A stretch of 64,000 nucleotides of DNA from Chloroflexota bacterium (GCA_026707405.1 JAPOWW010000007.1:1-64000); one strand, 5' to 3'. Shown: positions 1 to 9,970, counted from the stretch's first letter. Notes: generated from the sequence alone by a model not told the origin. Program-made: numbers and translations.

Positions 1-62
1 GTCCACACCGGCCCCTCGGTGAACGTATACGGCCCCGCCACGGCCTCGAAATCCCAAGCCAA
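1..62 (-). CDS. SMP-30/gluconolactonase family protein, N-terminal fragment
   Basis: Twenty codons are visible before the gene leaves the window. The reading frame opens with TTG at 62, preceded by a strong GAGGAGG ribosome site five bases upstream and by an in-frame TGA just before that, so TTG is the only plausible start. The protein begins L-A-W-D-F-E-A-V-A-G-P and continues into FTEGPVW, the characteristic first strand of the SMP-30/gluconolactonase/LRE beta-propeller family, whose Glu binds the divalent metal. Members hydrolyse sugar lactones or related esters. The substrate cannot be told from this fragment. It is divergent from nth. Confidence 0.7.
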   Translation of the reverse strand, partial: MAWDFEAVAGPYTFTEGPVW

Positions 63-279
63 GTCGGCCTCCTCTGGTCAAACCTTACGTGTATGGATTC
101 AATAGGATTGCACATCTAGGTGCCCCATCCATAGATAGACCTGCCGGCTCGCCATTTCGACCGCCTGCTCCGCGCAAGTCCGAAGATATCCAATCGCCAC
201 TTGATGCCGCACGGCGTCTGCCGTGGTTAAGCTGTAGCGGCGGGTGAGCGCGCACGAGCCGCGGCTCCGGGAGGCGAGA

Positions 280-993
280 ATGGCCGCATCGAGACCTCGA
301 AAAAAAGCGTCGACCAAGAGGAAATCGTTTAAGGTCCGGCGCAGGCGGGAGAGTAAGGCCAGGCGCCGCGAACGCGCGAATGAGATCGTCGCCCGCCTGC
401 ACGACGAATACCCCGACGCCGACTGCGAACTGAATTACTCGACCCCGTGGGAGCTTCTCGTGGCGACCATCCTCTCCGCCCAGAGCACCGACGTGCGCGT
501 CAACATGGAGACTCCCGCGCTATTCGCCCGATACCCGACCATCGAGTCGATGGCCCAAGCGCCGCAAGAAGACATGGAGGAGATGGTGCGGCGCACCGGC
601 TTCTACCGAAACAAGGCGCGGGCGGTCAGGGAAGCCGCCGCCGCCATTGTCGAAAACTTCGGCGGCGAAATGCCCGCCAAAATGGACGATCTGCTCACCC
701 TCCGCGGCGTCGCCCGCAAGACCGCCAACGTAGTCCTCGGTACCGCCTTCGGCATCGCCTCCGGAGTCACCGTCGACACCCACGTAAACCGCCTGAGTCA
801 CAGGCTCGACCTCAGCCGCCAGAAAGCCCCCGAAAAGATCGAGCAAGACTTGATGGACCTGCTCCCCCAGGAGGAGTGGATTTTCGCGGGACACTCCATC
901 ATCTGGCACGGGCGGCGCGTATGCGATGCCCGCAAACCCGCCTGCGACCGCTGCACTCTCAGCGACCTCTGCCCATCCTCGGCCGCGCCCTAG
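280..993 (+). CDS. nth: endonuclease III (DNA glycosylase/AP lyase)
   Basis: Base-excision repair enzyme that removes oxidised pyrimidines and cleaves abasic sites. The helix-hairpin-helix reads LRGVARKTANVVLG and carries the catalytic Lys; VDTHVNRL carries the catalytic Asp; the C-terminus has the [4Fe-4S] loop C-X6-C-X2-C-X5-C ending in DLCPS. About 237 aa, slightly longer than the usual ~210 because of a Lys/Arg-rich N-terminal tail. The frame is open from a GTG at 244, but ATG 280 has a GGAGG site six bases upstream and is preferred. It converges on the hydrolase gene at 1033. Confidence 0.95.
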   Translation: MAASRPRKKASTKRKSFKVRRRRESKARRRERANEIVARLHDEYPDADCELNYSTPWELLVATILSAQSTDVRVNMETPALFARYPTIESMAQAPQEDMEEMVRRTGFYRNKARAVREAAAAIVENFGGEMPAKMDDLLTLRGVARKTANVVLGTAFGIASGVTVDTHVNRLSHRLDLSRQKAPEKIEQDLMDLLPQEEWIFAGHSIIWHGRRVCDARKPACDRCTLSDLCPSSAAP

Positions 994-1032
994 TCAGACC
1001 TCAAAGAAACACTGACGGGCGCCGTCGCCGGA

Positions 1033-1914
1033 CTATTCGCGCGTCGCGGAAAACGCCCTCGTAAAGAACTCCTCCACCCGCCCCAGGTACTCCTCCCGAT
1101 AAAGATGGAACGACTGGACGTGCTCGCAGTCGGGGACTATCCAGAGCGTCTTCGGCTCGCCCGCGGCCGCATACAGCGTATGAGCTTCCGCTACCCGAAT
1201 CATCGCGTCGTCGGCGCCATGAATCAGCATCACCGGACGCGGCGCGATCCTTCCGATTGACGCAACTGGCCTGACTCGATCGAGCCGCGCGCCCGACACC
1301 GACTCGCTCATCATCACCACCGCGTCCTGAAACATTGTGGGAGAAAGTCCGGATACGCCCCGGAAGGCATACCCCACGAAGTCTCTCCCGGCCGCCGCAA
1401 ACGCCCCGTCGGTCGCGACGGCCTGAATACGTTCATCACGCCCCGCCGCGATTATTGCTACAGCGCCGCCCATCGAGTTGCCAAGCACTCCCACCGGGCC
1501 GGGATCGCCCTGAGCGGCAAGATAATCGACCGCCGCAACGAGGTCGTCAGCCTCTCGTAGACCCAGGCTCGTATATCTTCCTCCGCTCTCGCCGCAGCCC
1601 TGACAATCGAACGTCATGACCGAAAAGCCGCGATTCCACAGCGCCTCCGCCCGCGACTCCATCTCGCGATGATTGGTCCACGCGCCATGACACAAGACAA
1701 TCGTGCCCTTCGCCCGCTCGCGGATCCCGGTCCAGCCGGCGAGCCGCAGCCCGGCGCGGTTGTGAAAGGTCACCCGCTCGAAGGAGACCTCCGCCGGCTG
1801 GTATCCCTCCGGCTCATACTCTCGTTTCGGCGTTATCAGGTTGAAGGCGGAGCGGACGGTGATCGCTAGGTAACCGAGAACCGCCGCGCCTATCAGCGCT
1901 AGGGCGGTCTTCAT
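1033..1914 (-). CDS. membrane-anchored alpha/beta hydrolase
   Basis: A 293-aa serine hydrolase with an N-terminal hydrophobic anchor ([20 protein letters not shown]). Visible fold motifs are the oxyanion HGAW, GVLGNSMGGA holding the nucleophile Ser, an acidic residue in HGADD and a late CEHVQSF His. The ATG at 1914 overlaps the trpA stop as ATGA, so it is translationally coupled as the last gene of the trp operon; the frame is open further upstream but only inside trpA. It resembles YqkD/FrsA-type esterases. Substrate is unknown and a role in tryptophan synthesis is not implied. Confidence 0.8.
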   Translation of the reverse strand: MKTALALIGAAVLGYLAITVRSAFNLITPKREYEPEGYQPAEVSFERVTFHNRAGLRLAGWTGIRERAKGTIVLCHGAWTNHREMESRAEALWNRGFSVMTFDCQGCGESGGRYTSLGLREADDLVAAVDYLAAQGDPGPVGVLGNSMGGAVAIIAAGRDERIQAVATDGAFAAAGRDFVGYAFRGVSGLSPTMFQDAVVMMSESVSGARLDRVRPVASIGRIAPRPVMLIHGADDAMIRVAEAHTLYAAAGEPKTLWIVPDCEHVQSFHLYREEYLGRVEEFFTRAFSATRE

Positions 1915-2705
1915 TTCCCGCTGGCAGCCTCCACCATCGATTCGACGTACGAGCGCGCAGCGTCCAGGCGCTCGTCGTCGGACGCCTCCTCGATCAAGCG
2001 AACGAACCTGCCGCCGATGATCGCGCCGTTCGCTTTGCCCCGGAGCGACGCGATGTGGTCCGGGCGCGAGATTCCGAATCCAACTACCAGCGGAATCGAC
2101 GTTTCGCGGCGAACTCGGGCCAGGAAATCGCCCACGCCCTGCCCAATCTGCTCTCCCCCGGTCGTGCCGGTAAGCGAAACGCAATACAGAAAACCGTCGG
2201 CATGACTCGCCACGGTCTTCAGTCGGCTTTCGTTGGTCGTCGGGGCGACTAGGTACACCATGCTCAGATTGGAGCCTTGCAAAGCCCGCTCGAACTCGCC
2301 CGCTTCGTCGGGAGGGAGGTCGGGAACTATCAGCCCGTCCACACCGGCTTCGGTCGCATCCCGCACCAGGTTTTCAAGACCGTAGGCCAGAAACGGGTTC
2401 GTATAGCCCATCAACAGCAGAGCCGCGTCGGACTTGCCCCGCACCGCCGCCGCCACCTCCAAGCAGTCCCGCATAGTCACGCCCTGCTGAAGCGCCTTGT
2501 ATGACGACGCTTGTATGGTCGCCCCGTCCGCCAGGGGATCGGAGAACGGCACTCCCAGCTCGATGATCTCGGCCCCCGATTCAATGGCCGCGAGCGTAAG
2601 TTCCATCGATTCCGAAACGCTCGGATGGCCGACGGTCAGGAAGATGCTCACAATCAGCCGGTCTTCCTCGGCCGCGCGCTCGAAAATCTGCGAAAACCGG
2701 TTCAA
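1911..2705 (-). CDS. trpA: tryptophan synthase alpha subunit
   Basis: Cleaves indole-3-glycerol phosphate to indole and glyceraldehyde-3-phosphate, passing indole to TrpB through the tunnel of the alpha2-beta2 complex. At 264 aa it is of normal length. [13 protein letters not shown] contains the catalytic Glu and Asp; [24 protein letters not shown] and a C-terminal phosphate-binding VGFGIS are all present. The start codon overlaps the trpB stop by four bases and the stop overlaps the following hydrolase start, so translation is coupled on both sides. Confidence 0.97.
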   Translation of the reverse strand: MNRFSQIFERAAEEDRLIVSIFLTVGHPSVSESMELTLAAIESGAEIIELGVPFSDPLADGATIQASSYKALQQGVTMRDCLEVAAAVRGKSDAALLLMGYTNPFLAYGLENLVRDATEAGVDGLIVPDLPPDEAGEFERALQGSNLSMVYLVAPTTNESRLKTVASHADGFLYCVSLTGTTGGEQIGQGVGDFLARVRRETSIPLVVGFGISRPDHIASLRGKANGAIIGGRFVRLIEEASDDERLDAARSYVESMVEAASGK

Positions 2706-3940
2706 CCGCGCAGTCCCAGCTCGTCCACCACCGTCTCCATGTCCTTGTCACCGCGGCCGGAGAGATTGATCACTATGATCTCGTCCCTGCTCATCGATGG
2801 CGCGATGTCGATCACGTAAGCCAGTGCGTGCGCAGGCTCCAGCGCCGGGATGATCCCTTCCTCCCTCGCCAAGACTCCAAGCGCCCTGAGCGCGTCATCG
2901 TCATTTCGCGCGACGTAGCTGGCTCGTCCGGTGTCCATCAGGTAGCTGTGCTCGGGCCCCACGCCCGGATAGTCGAGACCCGCCGAGATACTGTGAGCTT
3001 CGTGCACCTGGCCGTTCTCGTCCTGTAACAGGTAGCTGCGCGCACCGTGAAGCACTCCCGGCCGCCCCGCCGTTAGGGTTGCCGCGTGCATTCCCGAGTT
3101 GATGCCTGTCCCCCCGGCCTCGACGCCCACCATTTTCACGTCGGTGTCGCGCACGAACTCGTAGAACAGCCCCATCGCATTGCTGCCGCCGCCGACGCAG
3201 GCAACCAGCAGGTCTGGCAACCGGCCCGTCAGCTCGATCATCTGTTCGCGCGCTTCCCGGCCTATAACCGCCTGGAAGTCCCGAACGATCATCGGATACG
3301 GATGCGGCCCGGCAACCGATCCGAAGATATAGAACGTATTGAGAACGTTCGTTACCCAGTCCCGGATAGCTTCGTTAATCGCGTCCTTCAGAGTCCGGCT
3401 TCCCGACGACACGGGAATAACTTCCGCGCCCAGAATCTTCATGCGGAAGACGTTCAGCTCCTGCCGGCGGATGTCCTCTTCGCCCATGTAGATCAGGCAT
3501 TCCAAGTCGAGCATCGCACACACCGTCGCGACCGCCACTCCGTGCTGTCCCGCGCCGGTTTCGGCGATGATCCGGTCCTTGCCCATCGCCTTTGCCAGAA
3601 GCCCCTGCCCCATCGCGTTGTTGATCTTGTGCGCGCCCGTGTGAGCCAGGTCCTCACGCTTGAAATAGACCCGTGCGCCGCCAAGCTTGTCGGAAAGCCG
3701 CTCGGCAAAGTAAGTTGGGGTCGGTCTCCCCACGTAATGCTTCAGCAGCCGCTCCAGCTCGGCGTTGAATTCCGGGTCTTCCTTCACGCGCGAATAAGCG
3801 TCCGCCATCTCCTCCAGCGCCGGCATCAGCGTCTCCGGCACGAAGCGGCCCCCGAACGTCCCGAAGTGTCCCGTATCCGTCGGCAGGTTTTCCCAAACCG
3901 ATGCGTCGAATGTGGCTTGCTGCGCGCCACTGGAAGTCAT
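2702..3940 (-). CDS. trpB: tryptophan synthase beta subunit
   Basis: PLP enzyme joining indole and serine into tryptophan. 412 aa, a standard TrpB1. It begins its core with [25 protein letters not shown] carries the PLP Lys at about residue 105; [10 protein letters not shown] binds the cofactor phosphate; EPAHALAY and LSGRGDKD mark the C-terminus. AAAGG lies nine bases before the ATG. It follows the lipoprotein gene after 72 bases and overlaps trpA. Its pairing with a full trpA suggests the normal alpha2-beta2 complex. Confidence 0.98.
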   Translation of the reverse strand: MTSSGAQQATFDASVWENLPTDTGHFGTFGGRFVPETLMPALEEMADAYSRVKEDPEFNAELERLLKHYVGRPTPTYFAERLSDKLGGARVYFKREDLAHTGAHKINNAMGQGLLAKAMGKDRIIAETGAGQHGVAVATVCAMLDLECLIYMGEEDIRRQELNVFRMKILGAEVIPVSSGSRTLKDAINEAIRDWVTNVLNTFYIFGSVAGPHPYPMIVRDFQAVIGREAREQMIELTGRLPDLLVACVGGGSNAMGLFYEFVRDTDVKMVGVEAGGTGINSGMHAATLTAGRPGVLHGARSYLLQDENGQVHEAHSISAGLDYPGVGPEHSYLMDTGRASYVARNDDDALRALGVLAREEGIIPALEPAHALAYVIDIAPSMSRDEIIVINLSGRGDKDMETVVDELGLRG

Positions 3941-4012
3941 TGACGGCTACCTTTCGTCCGGACGACGCTTGCCACCGCAACGGCGCCCACATGGGCAATA
4001 CCGGCGGATAGG

Positions 4013-5119
4013 CTATCCAATTCTGCTCACCAACCGGTCCAATAACGCGAACGGCCGCATTCGCGACTGAGAGTCCAGGAACAGCACCAACAGCGCGAAA
4101 TTCACGTTTCCTTGCCTCCCGGTCATTATGTAAACCTGGGGGCGAATCGGCGGCCCCTCGAGTCCAAGATCAAACTCTCCCACCAGGATGAATTCCTCCT
4201 CTGCGATCCCGAACCCGGCGTCCTCCTGCAAGTTCCCCGTCGCGTCAGGGAAATTGCTTTGGACGAATTGATCCGAAAACGACCCTAGCAACGAAATCGC
4301 GAAGGACCGATACTCGCTCGAAAACGACGCCGCATCCGCTTCGGACTCGTGTACGAGGATTATCTCGCCAAAATACGTGGGGCGGCGCGTCTGCGCGGGG
4401 TCCCGCCAGTCGACGATTTGTCCCGCCTGCACGAAGTACGCGCTGCGAATCTTCGAGTCAAAGCCGTTTTGTATGAACTGTGCGGGCATGAATCGCGCGA
4501 GGTTGTTGGTTTCCAACGTTACCTCTAGCCCAGGGTCGAACTCGAAGGGCCGCACTGCCGTCCGTCCCGCGGTCAGGTCCTGAAGGATCTCTACTATCCA
4601 GGCTTGCATCTCCGGTGAAATCTCAACCCCCGGCGAGTCCTCTGCCTCTCCTGCGGGAGTTTCCTCGGCGGGCACGAGCGTGCGCTCCACCGTCGCAGTC
4701 GGAGTAGGCTCCGCCGGCTCCGGGGTGGGTGTCTCGGCCGCCGGAGTCTCCGTCGTCGGGGCCTCGGTCTCGGCAGCCTCTGTCGTGGGAGCGCTCGTCG
4801 GCGTGGCCTCCTCAGCCGGCGGCGATTCCTCAGCCTCGGCGGTCGGCGACTCCTCCACTTCTGGAGTTGGAGTTGATTCGACCTCCGGCGCGGCCTTTGT
4901 CCGAGGCGTTTTGAACGCCACTGCCGGTGTGGTGCCCGACTCACCACCGTCAGGCGATGACTCCACGGTGAAGCCCTGATCGCAGGCCGTCGCCGCCAGC
5001 AGCGCCGCGGCGGTCAAACCAGCCACCGCGAGCCGTGCCGGCCGCCCCTTGGCAATCGAGCGAAGGAAAACTCCTCCGCGGCTAGCTTGTCGGATTATCG
5101 CCTCTCTCAAATTGCTCAT
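4013..5119 (-). CDS. putative lipoprotein inside the trp operon, unknown function
   Basis: Not recognised as a known family. From ATG 5119 the product is 368 aa: a short basic start, a hydrophobic segment LAVAGLTAAALLAATAC that fits a lipoprotein signal with Cys at its end, about 130 residues of low-complexity Thr/Pro/Glu/Ala repeats (TPTPEVEESPTAEAEESP-like), then a roughly 190-residue folded domain with FGEIILVHESEADAASF and FILVGEFDLG. The likely picture is an extracellular domain on a flexible stalk attached to the membrane. It lies 22 bases after trpF and 72 before trpB on the same strand. The frame is open up to 5197, but that part lies inside trpF. Confidence 0.7.
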   Translation of the reverse strand: MSNLREAIIRQASRGGVFLRSIAKGRPARLAVAGLTAAALLAATACDQGFTVESSPDGGESGTTPAVAFKTPRTKAAPEVESTPTPEVEESPTAEAEESPPAEEATPTSAPTTEAAETEAPTTETPAAETPTPEPAEPTPTATVERTLVPAEETPAGEAEDSPGVEISPEMQAWIVEILQDLTAGRTAVRPFEFDPGLEVTLETNNLARFMPAQFIQNGFDSKIRSAYFVQAGQIVDWRDPAQTRRPTYFGEIILVHESEADAASFSSEYRSFAISLLGSFSDQFVQSNFPDATGNLQEDAGFGIAEEEFILVGEFDLGLEGPPIRPQVYIMTGRQGNVNFALLVLFLDSQSRMRPFALLDRLVSRIG

Positions 5120-5141
5120 CTCTCTGACGGGCCTCGCCCTT

Positions 5142-5747
5142 CTATGACTTCGCCGCTTCCACGAACCGGTGGATCTTCCCGATGTCCTTATCGCCATCCG
5201 TTTCCACCCCGCTGCTCACGGCGACGCCCCACGGCGAAACCGCCTCTATCGCCCGCTTTACGTTGTCGGGATTGAGTCCGCCCGCCAGAACCAAGTCAAA
5301 CTTTGTGGCCAGTTCCGCCGCGCGGCTCCAGTCCCATTCTATTCCCGCACCGCCCACTACATGCGGCGCGTCGACGTGTTTTATCGGGGTCGCGTATGCG
5401 AATGGATCGGGAACTACTCCCGCGTCCGTCACGCGAAAGCTCTTCATCGCCTCTACTTCGAGGCTGTCGCAAAACTCCGGCGATTCGTCCCCATTCAGTT
5501 GGGCCACTTCGATTCCGGCTATCTCGACAGCCGCCGCAATCTCTTCAAATCGCGGGTTCACGAAGATCCCAACCTTGCGCACGCCGGCCGGCGCTTCGCT
5601 CAATATCTCGGCGGCGAGCGGCAGCGGCACTCGACGGCGCGCCGGGCACAGCACCACCGCCACCATATCCGCGCCCGCCTCGACCGCAGCCCGCGCCTCC
5701 TCCGGTCGCCTAAACCCGCATATCTGGACTCTAATCCGCTTAGACAC
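5142..5747 (-). CDS. trpF: phosphoribosylanthranilate isomerase, divergent
   Basis: Amadori rearrangement of PRA to CdRP in tryptophan synthesis. 201 aa, single TIM barrel. The general-base Cys is kept in VQICGF (family KICG), the general-acid Asp probably in HVDAPHVVGGAG, and the phosphate loops LAGGLNPDNV and VSSGVETDGDKD are intact. Two usually conserved residues differ: Lys before ICG is Gln, and QLHG reads QLNG. GTG start with GGAGG six bases upstream; it overlaps the end of trpC by eight bases. Function is supported mainly by position plus the retained catalytic pair. Confidence 0.88.
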   Translation of the reverse strand: MSKRIRVQICGFRRPEEARAAVEAGADMVAVVLCPARRRVPLPLAAEILSEAPAGVRKVGIFVNPRFEEIAAAVEIAGIEVAQLNGDESPEFCDSLEVEAMKSFRVTDAGVVPDPFAYATPIKHVDAPHVVGGAGIEWDWSRAAELATKFDLVLAGGLNPDNVKRAIEAVSPWGVAVSSGVETDGDKDIGKIHRFVEAAKS

Positions 5748-6531
5748 GCCCGGCCTCCACCAGCCTCGACACGGCTTCTCTCCGACACGCCGACCTCACT
5801 ATCGACTCGCCCACCAGCACAGCGTCCACCCCCAGATCACGGAGCGCTCGAACGTCCTCCGCACCACGGATTCCACTCTCACTCACCACGGGGATTCCGG
5901 CGGGAATCTGCGGCACAAGCCCTTCGGTAACCGCAAGGTCGGTGTGGAAAGTCCTCAGATCGCGGTTGTTTATCCCTATTGCATCCGGTTCGGCGTCCAG
6001 GGCCCGCCCCAGTTCCGCCTCGGTATGGACCTCGATCAGAACGTCCATGCCTAGCGCATGCGCGGCCGCCGAGAAATCGCCCATGTCGTCGAGCACCGCC
6101 GCGATAAGCAATATCGCGTCCGCCCCCATGACGCGGCTCTCCGCTATCTGATACTCGTCGATCACGAAGTCCTTCCTGAGGACTGGCAGCGCGACTGCCC
6201 GCCTTGCGGAATCCAGGTCTTCCGCGCTCCCCTTGAAATAACGGGCGTCGGTCAGTACCGACAACGCCGCCGCTCCGCCCCCCTCGTACTCGCGGGCCGT
6301 GGTCGCCGGATCAAGCCCCGTTCCAAACGCCCCCGCTGAAGGCGAGGCCCGCTTGAACTCCGCTATCACCGAAACTCCAGGTGTTGAGAGCGCGCGGGCG
6401 AAACCTCGCGGACGCGGCAGACTCGCCGCCCGTTCCATCAACAGCGATTGAGGCGTCGCTTCGCTCGCCAGCGCGACCTCCGCGCCCTTGTGCACGACGA
6501 TCTCATCGAGAATGGTCAGCGTTCGTGCCAC
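5740..6531 (-). CDS. trpC: indole-3-glycerol phosphate synthase
   Basis: Ring closure and decarboxylation of CdRP to indole-3-glycerol phosphate. 263 aa. Diagnostic segments are VIAEFKRASPSAG (catalytic Lys), LRKDFVIDEYQI (second Lys), VLIEVH, INNRDLRTF and VVSESGI. GTG start at 6531, four bases after the trpD stop; eight-base overlap with trpF. Confidence 0.97.
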   Translation of the reverse strand: MARTLTILDEIVVHKGAEVALASEATPQSLLMERAASLPRPRGFARALSTPGVSVIAEFKRASPSAGAFGTGLDPATTAREYEGGGAAALSVLTDARYFKGSAEDLDSARRAVALPVLRKDFVIDEYQIAESRVMGADAILLIAAVLDDMGDFSAAAHALGMDVLIEVHTEAELGRALDAEPDAIGINNRDLRTFHTDLAVTEGLVPQIPAGIPVVSESGIRGAEDVRALRDLGVDAVLVGESIVRSACRREAVSRLVEAGRV

Positions 6532-6535
6532 CGGC

Positions 6536-7546
6536 TCAGACCTGATTGCTCAATTCGACCAGCGATTCCAGCGCCGCGCGCGCCTTGCCGCCGTCAATCG
6601 ACTCTGCCGCCATGGCAACTCCGCTCGAAATATCAGGCGCCAAGCCTGCCGCGAAGATTCCGGCTCCGGCGTTGATCAACAGCACGTCGCGTCGCGGCCC
6701 CTCCTCGCCCTCCAATACCGTATTGATGATCGCCGCGTTGTGTTCGGGGTCTCCTCCCGCTATCGCCTCGATAGGCGCGGCATCCAGCCCGAAGTCGCCC
6801 GGCTCGATCTCATACCGGCTGACCTCTCCGCCGCGCGCATCGGCCACCAGCGTCGGTCCCGAAATCGACACCTCGTCCAGTCCTTCCTTGCCGTGGACCA
6901 CCAGCGCGTGCTCGGCTCCCATGCGCACCAGCACGTCGGCCATCGCCCCAACCAGGTCTGCGCGGCCCACGCCCAGCACCTGGCGTTTCACGCCGGTCGG
7001 ATTCGTCAGAGGCCCCAACACGTTGAATACCGTCCTGATGCCGATTTCGCGCCGCAGCGGCGCCGCGAACTTCATCGCCGGATGATAGGTCTGCGCGAAC
7101 ATGAACCCCACGCCCGCCCGGCGTATGCACTCGGCCACCGCCTCCGGCGGCAGATCGATCTTCACGCCCAGCGCTTCGAGCACGTCCGCGCTCCCGCTCA
7201 TGCTCGTCGCCGCGCGATTGCCGTGCTTGGCGACCCTGCCGCCCGCGCCGGCCACTACGAACGCCGCCGCTGTCGAGATGTTGTAGGTGTTCTGCCCGTC
7301 CCCACCCGTGCCACACGTATCGACCAGACCGTCGCCGGCATCCACCTGGCGCGCTCGTGCGCGCATCACCGTCGCCATGCCCGCTATTTCTTCGGAAGTC
7401 TCGCCCCGCGTGCTCAGGGCCGCCACGAACGCCCCGAACTGGGCCGGCGTGGGGGAGCCGTCCATTATCTCGCCCATCACCCCCGCGGCGGTCTCGAACG
7501 ACAACCTGCCTCCCGCAATGATCTCTTGCGTTGCCTCAACGATCAT
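6536..7546 (-). CDS. trpD: anthranilate phosphoribosyltransferase
   Basis: Transfers phosphoribose from PRPP to anthranilate. From ATG 7546 it is 336 aa. The PRPP/anthranilate-binding loop VDTCGTGGDGQNTYNIST and the KHGNRAATSMSGSADVLEALG segment are typical. The ATG shares its first base with the trpG TGA (TGATG coupling), which is why I prefer it over the TTG-like codon seven residues upstream. It is not fused to TrpG. Confidence 0.97.
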   Translation of the reverse strand: MIVEATQEIIAGGRLSFETAAGVMGEIMDGSPTPAQFGAFVAALSTRGETSEEIAGMATVMRARARQVDAGDGLVDTCGTGGDGQNTYNISTAAAFVVAGAGGRVAKHGNRAATSMSGSADVLEALGVKIDLPPEAVAECIRRAGVGFMFAQTYHPAMKFAAPLRREIGIRTVFNVLGPLTNPTGVKRQVLGVGRADLVGAMADVLVRMGAEHALVVHGKEGLDEVSISGPTLVADARGGEVSRYEIEPGDFGLDAAPIEAIAGGDPEHNAAIINTVLEGEEGPRRDVLLINAGAGIFAAGLAPDISSGVAMAAESIDGGKARAALESLVELSNQV

Positions 7547-8127
7547 CAGCTTGTCTCCAGACCGCATAGCTCAAGGTAGTTGCGGAGCAGGTCCTTGCCC
7601 GCGGGCGTGAGGATCGACTCGGGATGAAACTGGACCCCGTACACAGGATATTCTTCGTGGCGCAGACCCATTATCAGACCGTCCTCCGTCTCCGCGCTTA
7701 TTTCCAGCGCCTCAGGCAGCGTCTCCCGCTCGACGATCAGCGAGTGGTACCGCGTGGCCTCGAACGGCGTCGGCAGACCTTCGAAGATCGACTCCCCGTT
7801 GTGATGGATCTGCGACGTCTTCCCGTGCATCAGCTCCGGCGCGCGGATTACGTTGCCGCCAAACGCCTGGCCTATGCACTGATGGCCCAGACACACCCCC
7901 AGGATCGGCTTCGACGGCGCCAGACTCTCGATCAGCTCAAGCGAGATTCCCGCCTCGTTGGGAGTGCAGGGTCCCGGTGACAGCACTATGGCCGTCGGGT
8001 CCAGTTCGCCGATCTCGTCCATCGTGATCTTGTCGTTCCGTCGGACCTCCAGCGTTTGCTTCAGTTCCAGCAAGTACTGCACCAGGTTGTAGGTGAACGA
8101 ATCGTAGTTATCGATTACGAGAACCAT
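7546..8127 (-). CDS. trpG: anthranilate synthase component II (glutamine amidotransferase)
   Basis: Class I glutaminase that supplies ammonia to TrpE. 193 aa. The opening [14 protein letters not shown], the oxyanion SPGPCTP, nucleophile Cys in [15 protein letters not shown] and the catalytic His/Glu in [10 protein letters not shown] are all visible. It may also serve as PabA, since no separate pab genes are seen here. The start lies 20 bases inside the end of trpE. Confidence 0.97.
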   Translation of the reverse strand: MVLVIDNYDSFTYNLVQYLLELKQTLEVRRNDKITMDEIGELDPTAIVLSPGPCTPNEAGISLELIESLAPSKPILGVCLGHQCIGQAFGGNVIRAPELMHGKTSQIHHNGESIFEGLPTPFEATRYHSLIVERETLPEALEISAETEDGLIMGLRHEEYPVYGVQFHPESILTPAGKDLLRNYLELCGLETS

Positions 8128-9634
8128 GTTCCGCCTCCTGTGCCAGGTTTATGGCTCTCATCACGGCCCGCGCCTTGCTCATACACTCCTCATATTCCAT
8201 CTCCGGGTCCGAGTCGGCCACGATCCCGGCTCCCGCCTGAACGTAGCCGAGCCCGTCTTTCGCCACCATCGTCCTGATCGTTATGGCCGTATCGACATCC
8301 CCCGAAAAGCTGAAATAGCCGACCGCGCCCCCATACAGTCCCCTGCGTGTGGGCTCCATCTCGGCGATTATCTCCATCGCGCGGATTTTGGGAGCGCCGG
8401 ATAGCGTTCCGGCCGGAAAGCACGCTCGCAGCGCGTCCAGGCCGGTCTTGCCGGACTCTAGGTCCCCCTCGACCTCCGACACGATGTGCATCACGTGCGA
8501 ATATCTCTCCACGGCCATGAGCGTGCTCACGTGAACCGTGCCGCCCTCTGCCACTCGACCTACGTCGTTGCGGCCGAGATCCACAAGCATCACGTGTTCC
8601 GCCCGCTCCTTGTCGCTCGCCATCAGCTCGTCCGCCAGCGCCGAGTCTTCCTCGGCAGTCGCCCCCCTCGGTCTCGTTCCCGCCAACGGCCGGGTTTTGA
8701 CCCGCCTTCCCTCCGCCTGCACCAGCATCTCCGGCGAAGCTCCCACGACCTGAAAACCGCCCATGTCGAGGAAGTACATGTACGGCGACGGGTTCACCCG
8801 CCGCAAATGCCGGTAGACCGAAAACGCGCTAACGTCCAGTTCCCTCACCAGCCGCAGCGATATAACCGCCTGGATGATGTCCCCCGCCGCGATGTATTCC
8901 TTGGTCCTCACGACCGCGTCCTCATATTCCCGTCGGGTCATGTTGGCGGGACCCTGGTCGGATGTTGTAGACCGGGACGCCGCGAACGGCAGCAGGGACC
9001 GAGCGTCGTTAGGCTCGGTAAGCGCGTCGTGCAAGTGGTCGATCCGCTCCACCGCCCGCTCGTAGTCCCCAGCGGGATCGCCCGTACTCACCGCCTGGGA
9101 CACCAGCTTGATGGTGCGGTGCAGGTGATCGAAGACGATGAACGTGTCCACGAACATCAACATTGCGTCCGGCAGCCCAAGATCGTCCCGTCCCGGAGGC
9201 GGAAGCTCTTCGAAGTGCCTCACGACTTCATACCCCAGGAACCCGACCGCGCCTCCCTGAAAGCGGGGCAGCTCAGGAATCGACACGGCGTTGCGCCGCG
9301 CAAGCTCCGCCTCGATAACTCTCAACGGATCGTCGAAGGCACGGTGCTCTCCATCGGAGTCTGGACAGGTGCGTTGTAAGCCGTCTCTCATCCGGACTAC
9401 CGAATACGGCTCGCCCCCGATGAACGAATACCGTCCCAGCCGGTCGCTCGACTCCACGCTTTCCAGCAGGAACGACGGGCCGCCGCCCGCAATCTTCAGA
9501 AAAGCCGACACCGGCGTCTCCAGGTCGGCCAGGATTTCTCGATACAGTGGAACGCTGCGCCCCTGGTCGAGCCACGCCAGGGCCGTGTTTCGATCAGGTC
9601 TTACCGCCGTCGCGCTCCCAAGTTCAACGCTCAT
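8108..9634 (-). CDS. trpE: anthranilate synthase component I
   Basis: Converts chorismate to anthranilate; first gene of the operon. 508 aa from ATG 9634, chosen for its AAGGAGG site eight bases upstream; the frame opens 45 bases earlier. The N-terminal feedback-inhibition segment [16 protein letters not shown] is present, so allosteric inhibition by tryptophan is likely. The chorismate-binding core includes [53 protein letters not shown] and GGAVGYFSF. Expression is predicted to be controlled by the upstream T-box. Confidence 0.97.
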   Translation of the reverse strand: MSVELGSATAVRPDRNTALAWLDQGRSVPLYREILADLETPVSAFLKIAGGGPSFLLESVESSDRLGRYSFIGGEPYSVVRMRDGLQRTCPDSDGEHRAFDDPLRVIEAELARRNAVSIPELPRFQGGAVGFLGYEVVRHFEELPPPGRDDLGLPDAMLMFVDTFIVFDHLHRTIKLVSQAVSTGDPAGDYERAVERIDHLHDALTEPNDARSLLPFAASRSTTSDQGPANMTRREYEDAVVRTKEYIAAGDIIQAVISLRLVRELDVSAFSVYRHLRRVNPSPYMYFLDMGGFQVVGASPEMLVQAEGRRVKTRPLAGTRPRGATAEEDSALADELMASDKERAEHVMLVDLGRNDVGRVAEGGTVHVSTLMAVERYSHVMHIVSEVEGDLESGKTGLDALRACFPAGTLSGAPKIRAMEIIAEMEPTRRGLYGGAVGYFSFSGDVDTAITIRTMVAKDGLGYVQAGAGIVADSDPEMEYEECMSKARAVMRAINLAQEAEHGSRNR

Positions 9635-9673
9635 GGTTGAACGCCTCCTTCGAGACCGCCGCGCCGTTTGGGC

Positions 9674-9970
9674 AAACAAAAAACCCCTCGCCTCGGGGAC
9701 GAGAGGTTACGGTTCACCTTCGCGGTGCCACCCCGATTAGACGCGGCAACGTCTCACTCGCGCACGGAGTGCAAGTCCAAAGCCCGCCTCGATGCGTTTC
9801 CCTGATAACGGTGGGACATGCCGTCGGCGCCTACTCGACTAAGCCTTTCGGGCCGCAGCTCCCGGGTCCATTCGCTTCGGGGTTTCGCCGCCGGACTCTC
9901 ACCAGCCGCCGGCTCTCTGGGGACGCTCTCCCGAAGTTACTAGTCCCGCTCAACGCCTTTATCCAGTTTC
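9674..9970 (-). promoter_or_regulatory. tryptophan T-box leader with terminator/antiterminator
   Basis: On the minus strand the leader shows all T-box landmarks in order: the AGTA element (9941-9938), the AGAGAGCC...GGCTGGTGAGAG stem-I module (about 9918-9895), the specifier loop GAATGGACC with the Trp codon UGG at 9870-9868, and the antiterminator bulge core GGTGGCACCGCG at 9732-9721. A competing intrinsic terminator follows: CCTCTCG pairs with CGAGGGG (9706-9684), then a T-rich tract. Uncharged tRNA-Trp should bind and favour readthrough into trpE. Structure and codon are read directly; regulation is inferred from the T-box class. Confidence 0.95.
9684..9706 (-). terminator. T-box intrinsic terminator
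   Basis: Seven-base-pair stem CCTCTCG/CGAGGGG with a nine-base loop, followed on the minus strand by TTTTTTGTTT. It lies 50 bases upstream of the trpE start and is mutually exclusive with the T-box antiterminator. Confidence 0.9.

Noticed and set aside
99..317. Minus-strand frame with YSLTTADAVRHQVAI, faintly like the end of a PIN toxin domain
   Set aside because: Only a dozen residues resemble it, no acidic triad is present, and it overlaps the nth start.
3086..3943. 285-codon frame antisense to trpB
   Set aside because: Mirror of a highly conserved gene in GC-rich DNA; no independent evidence.
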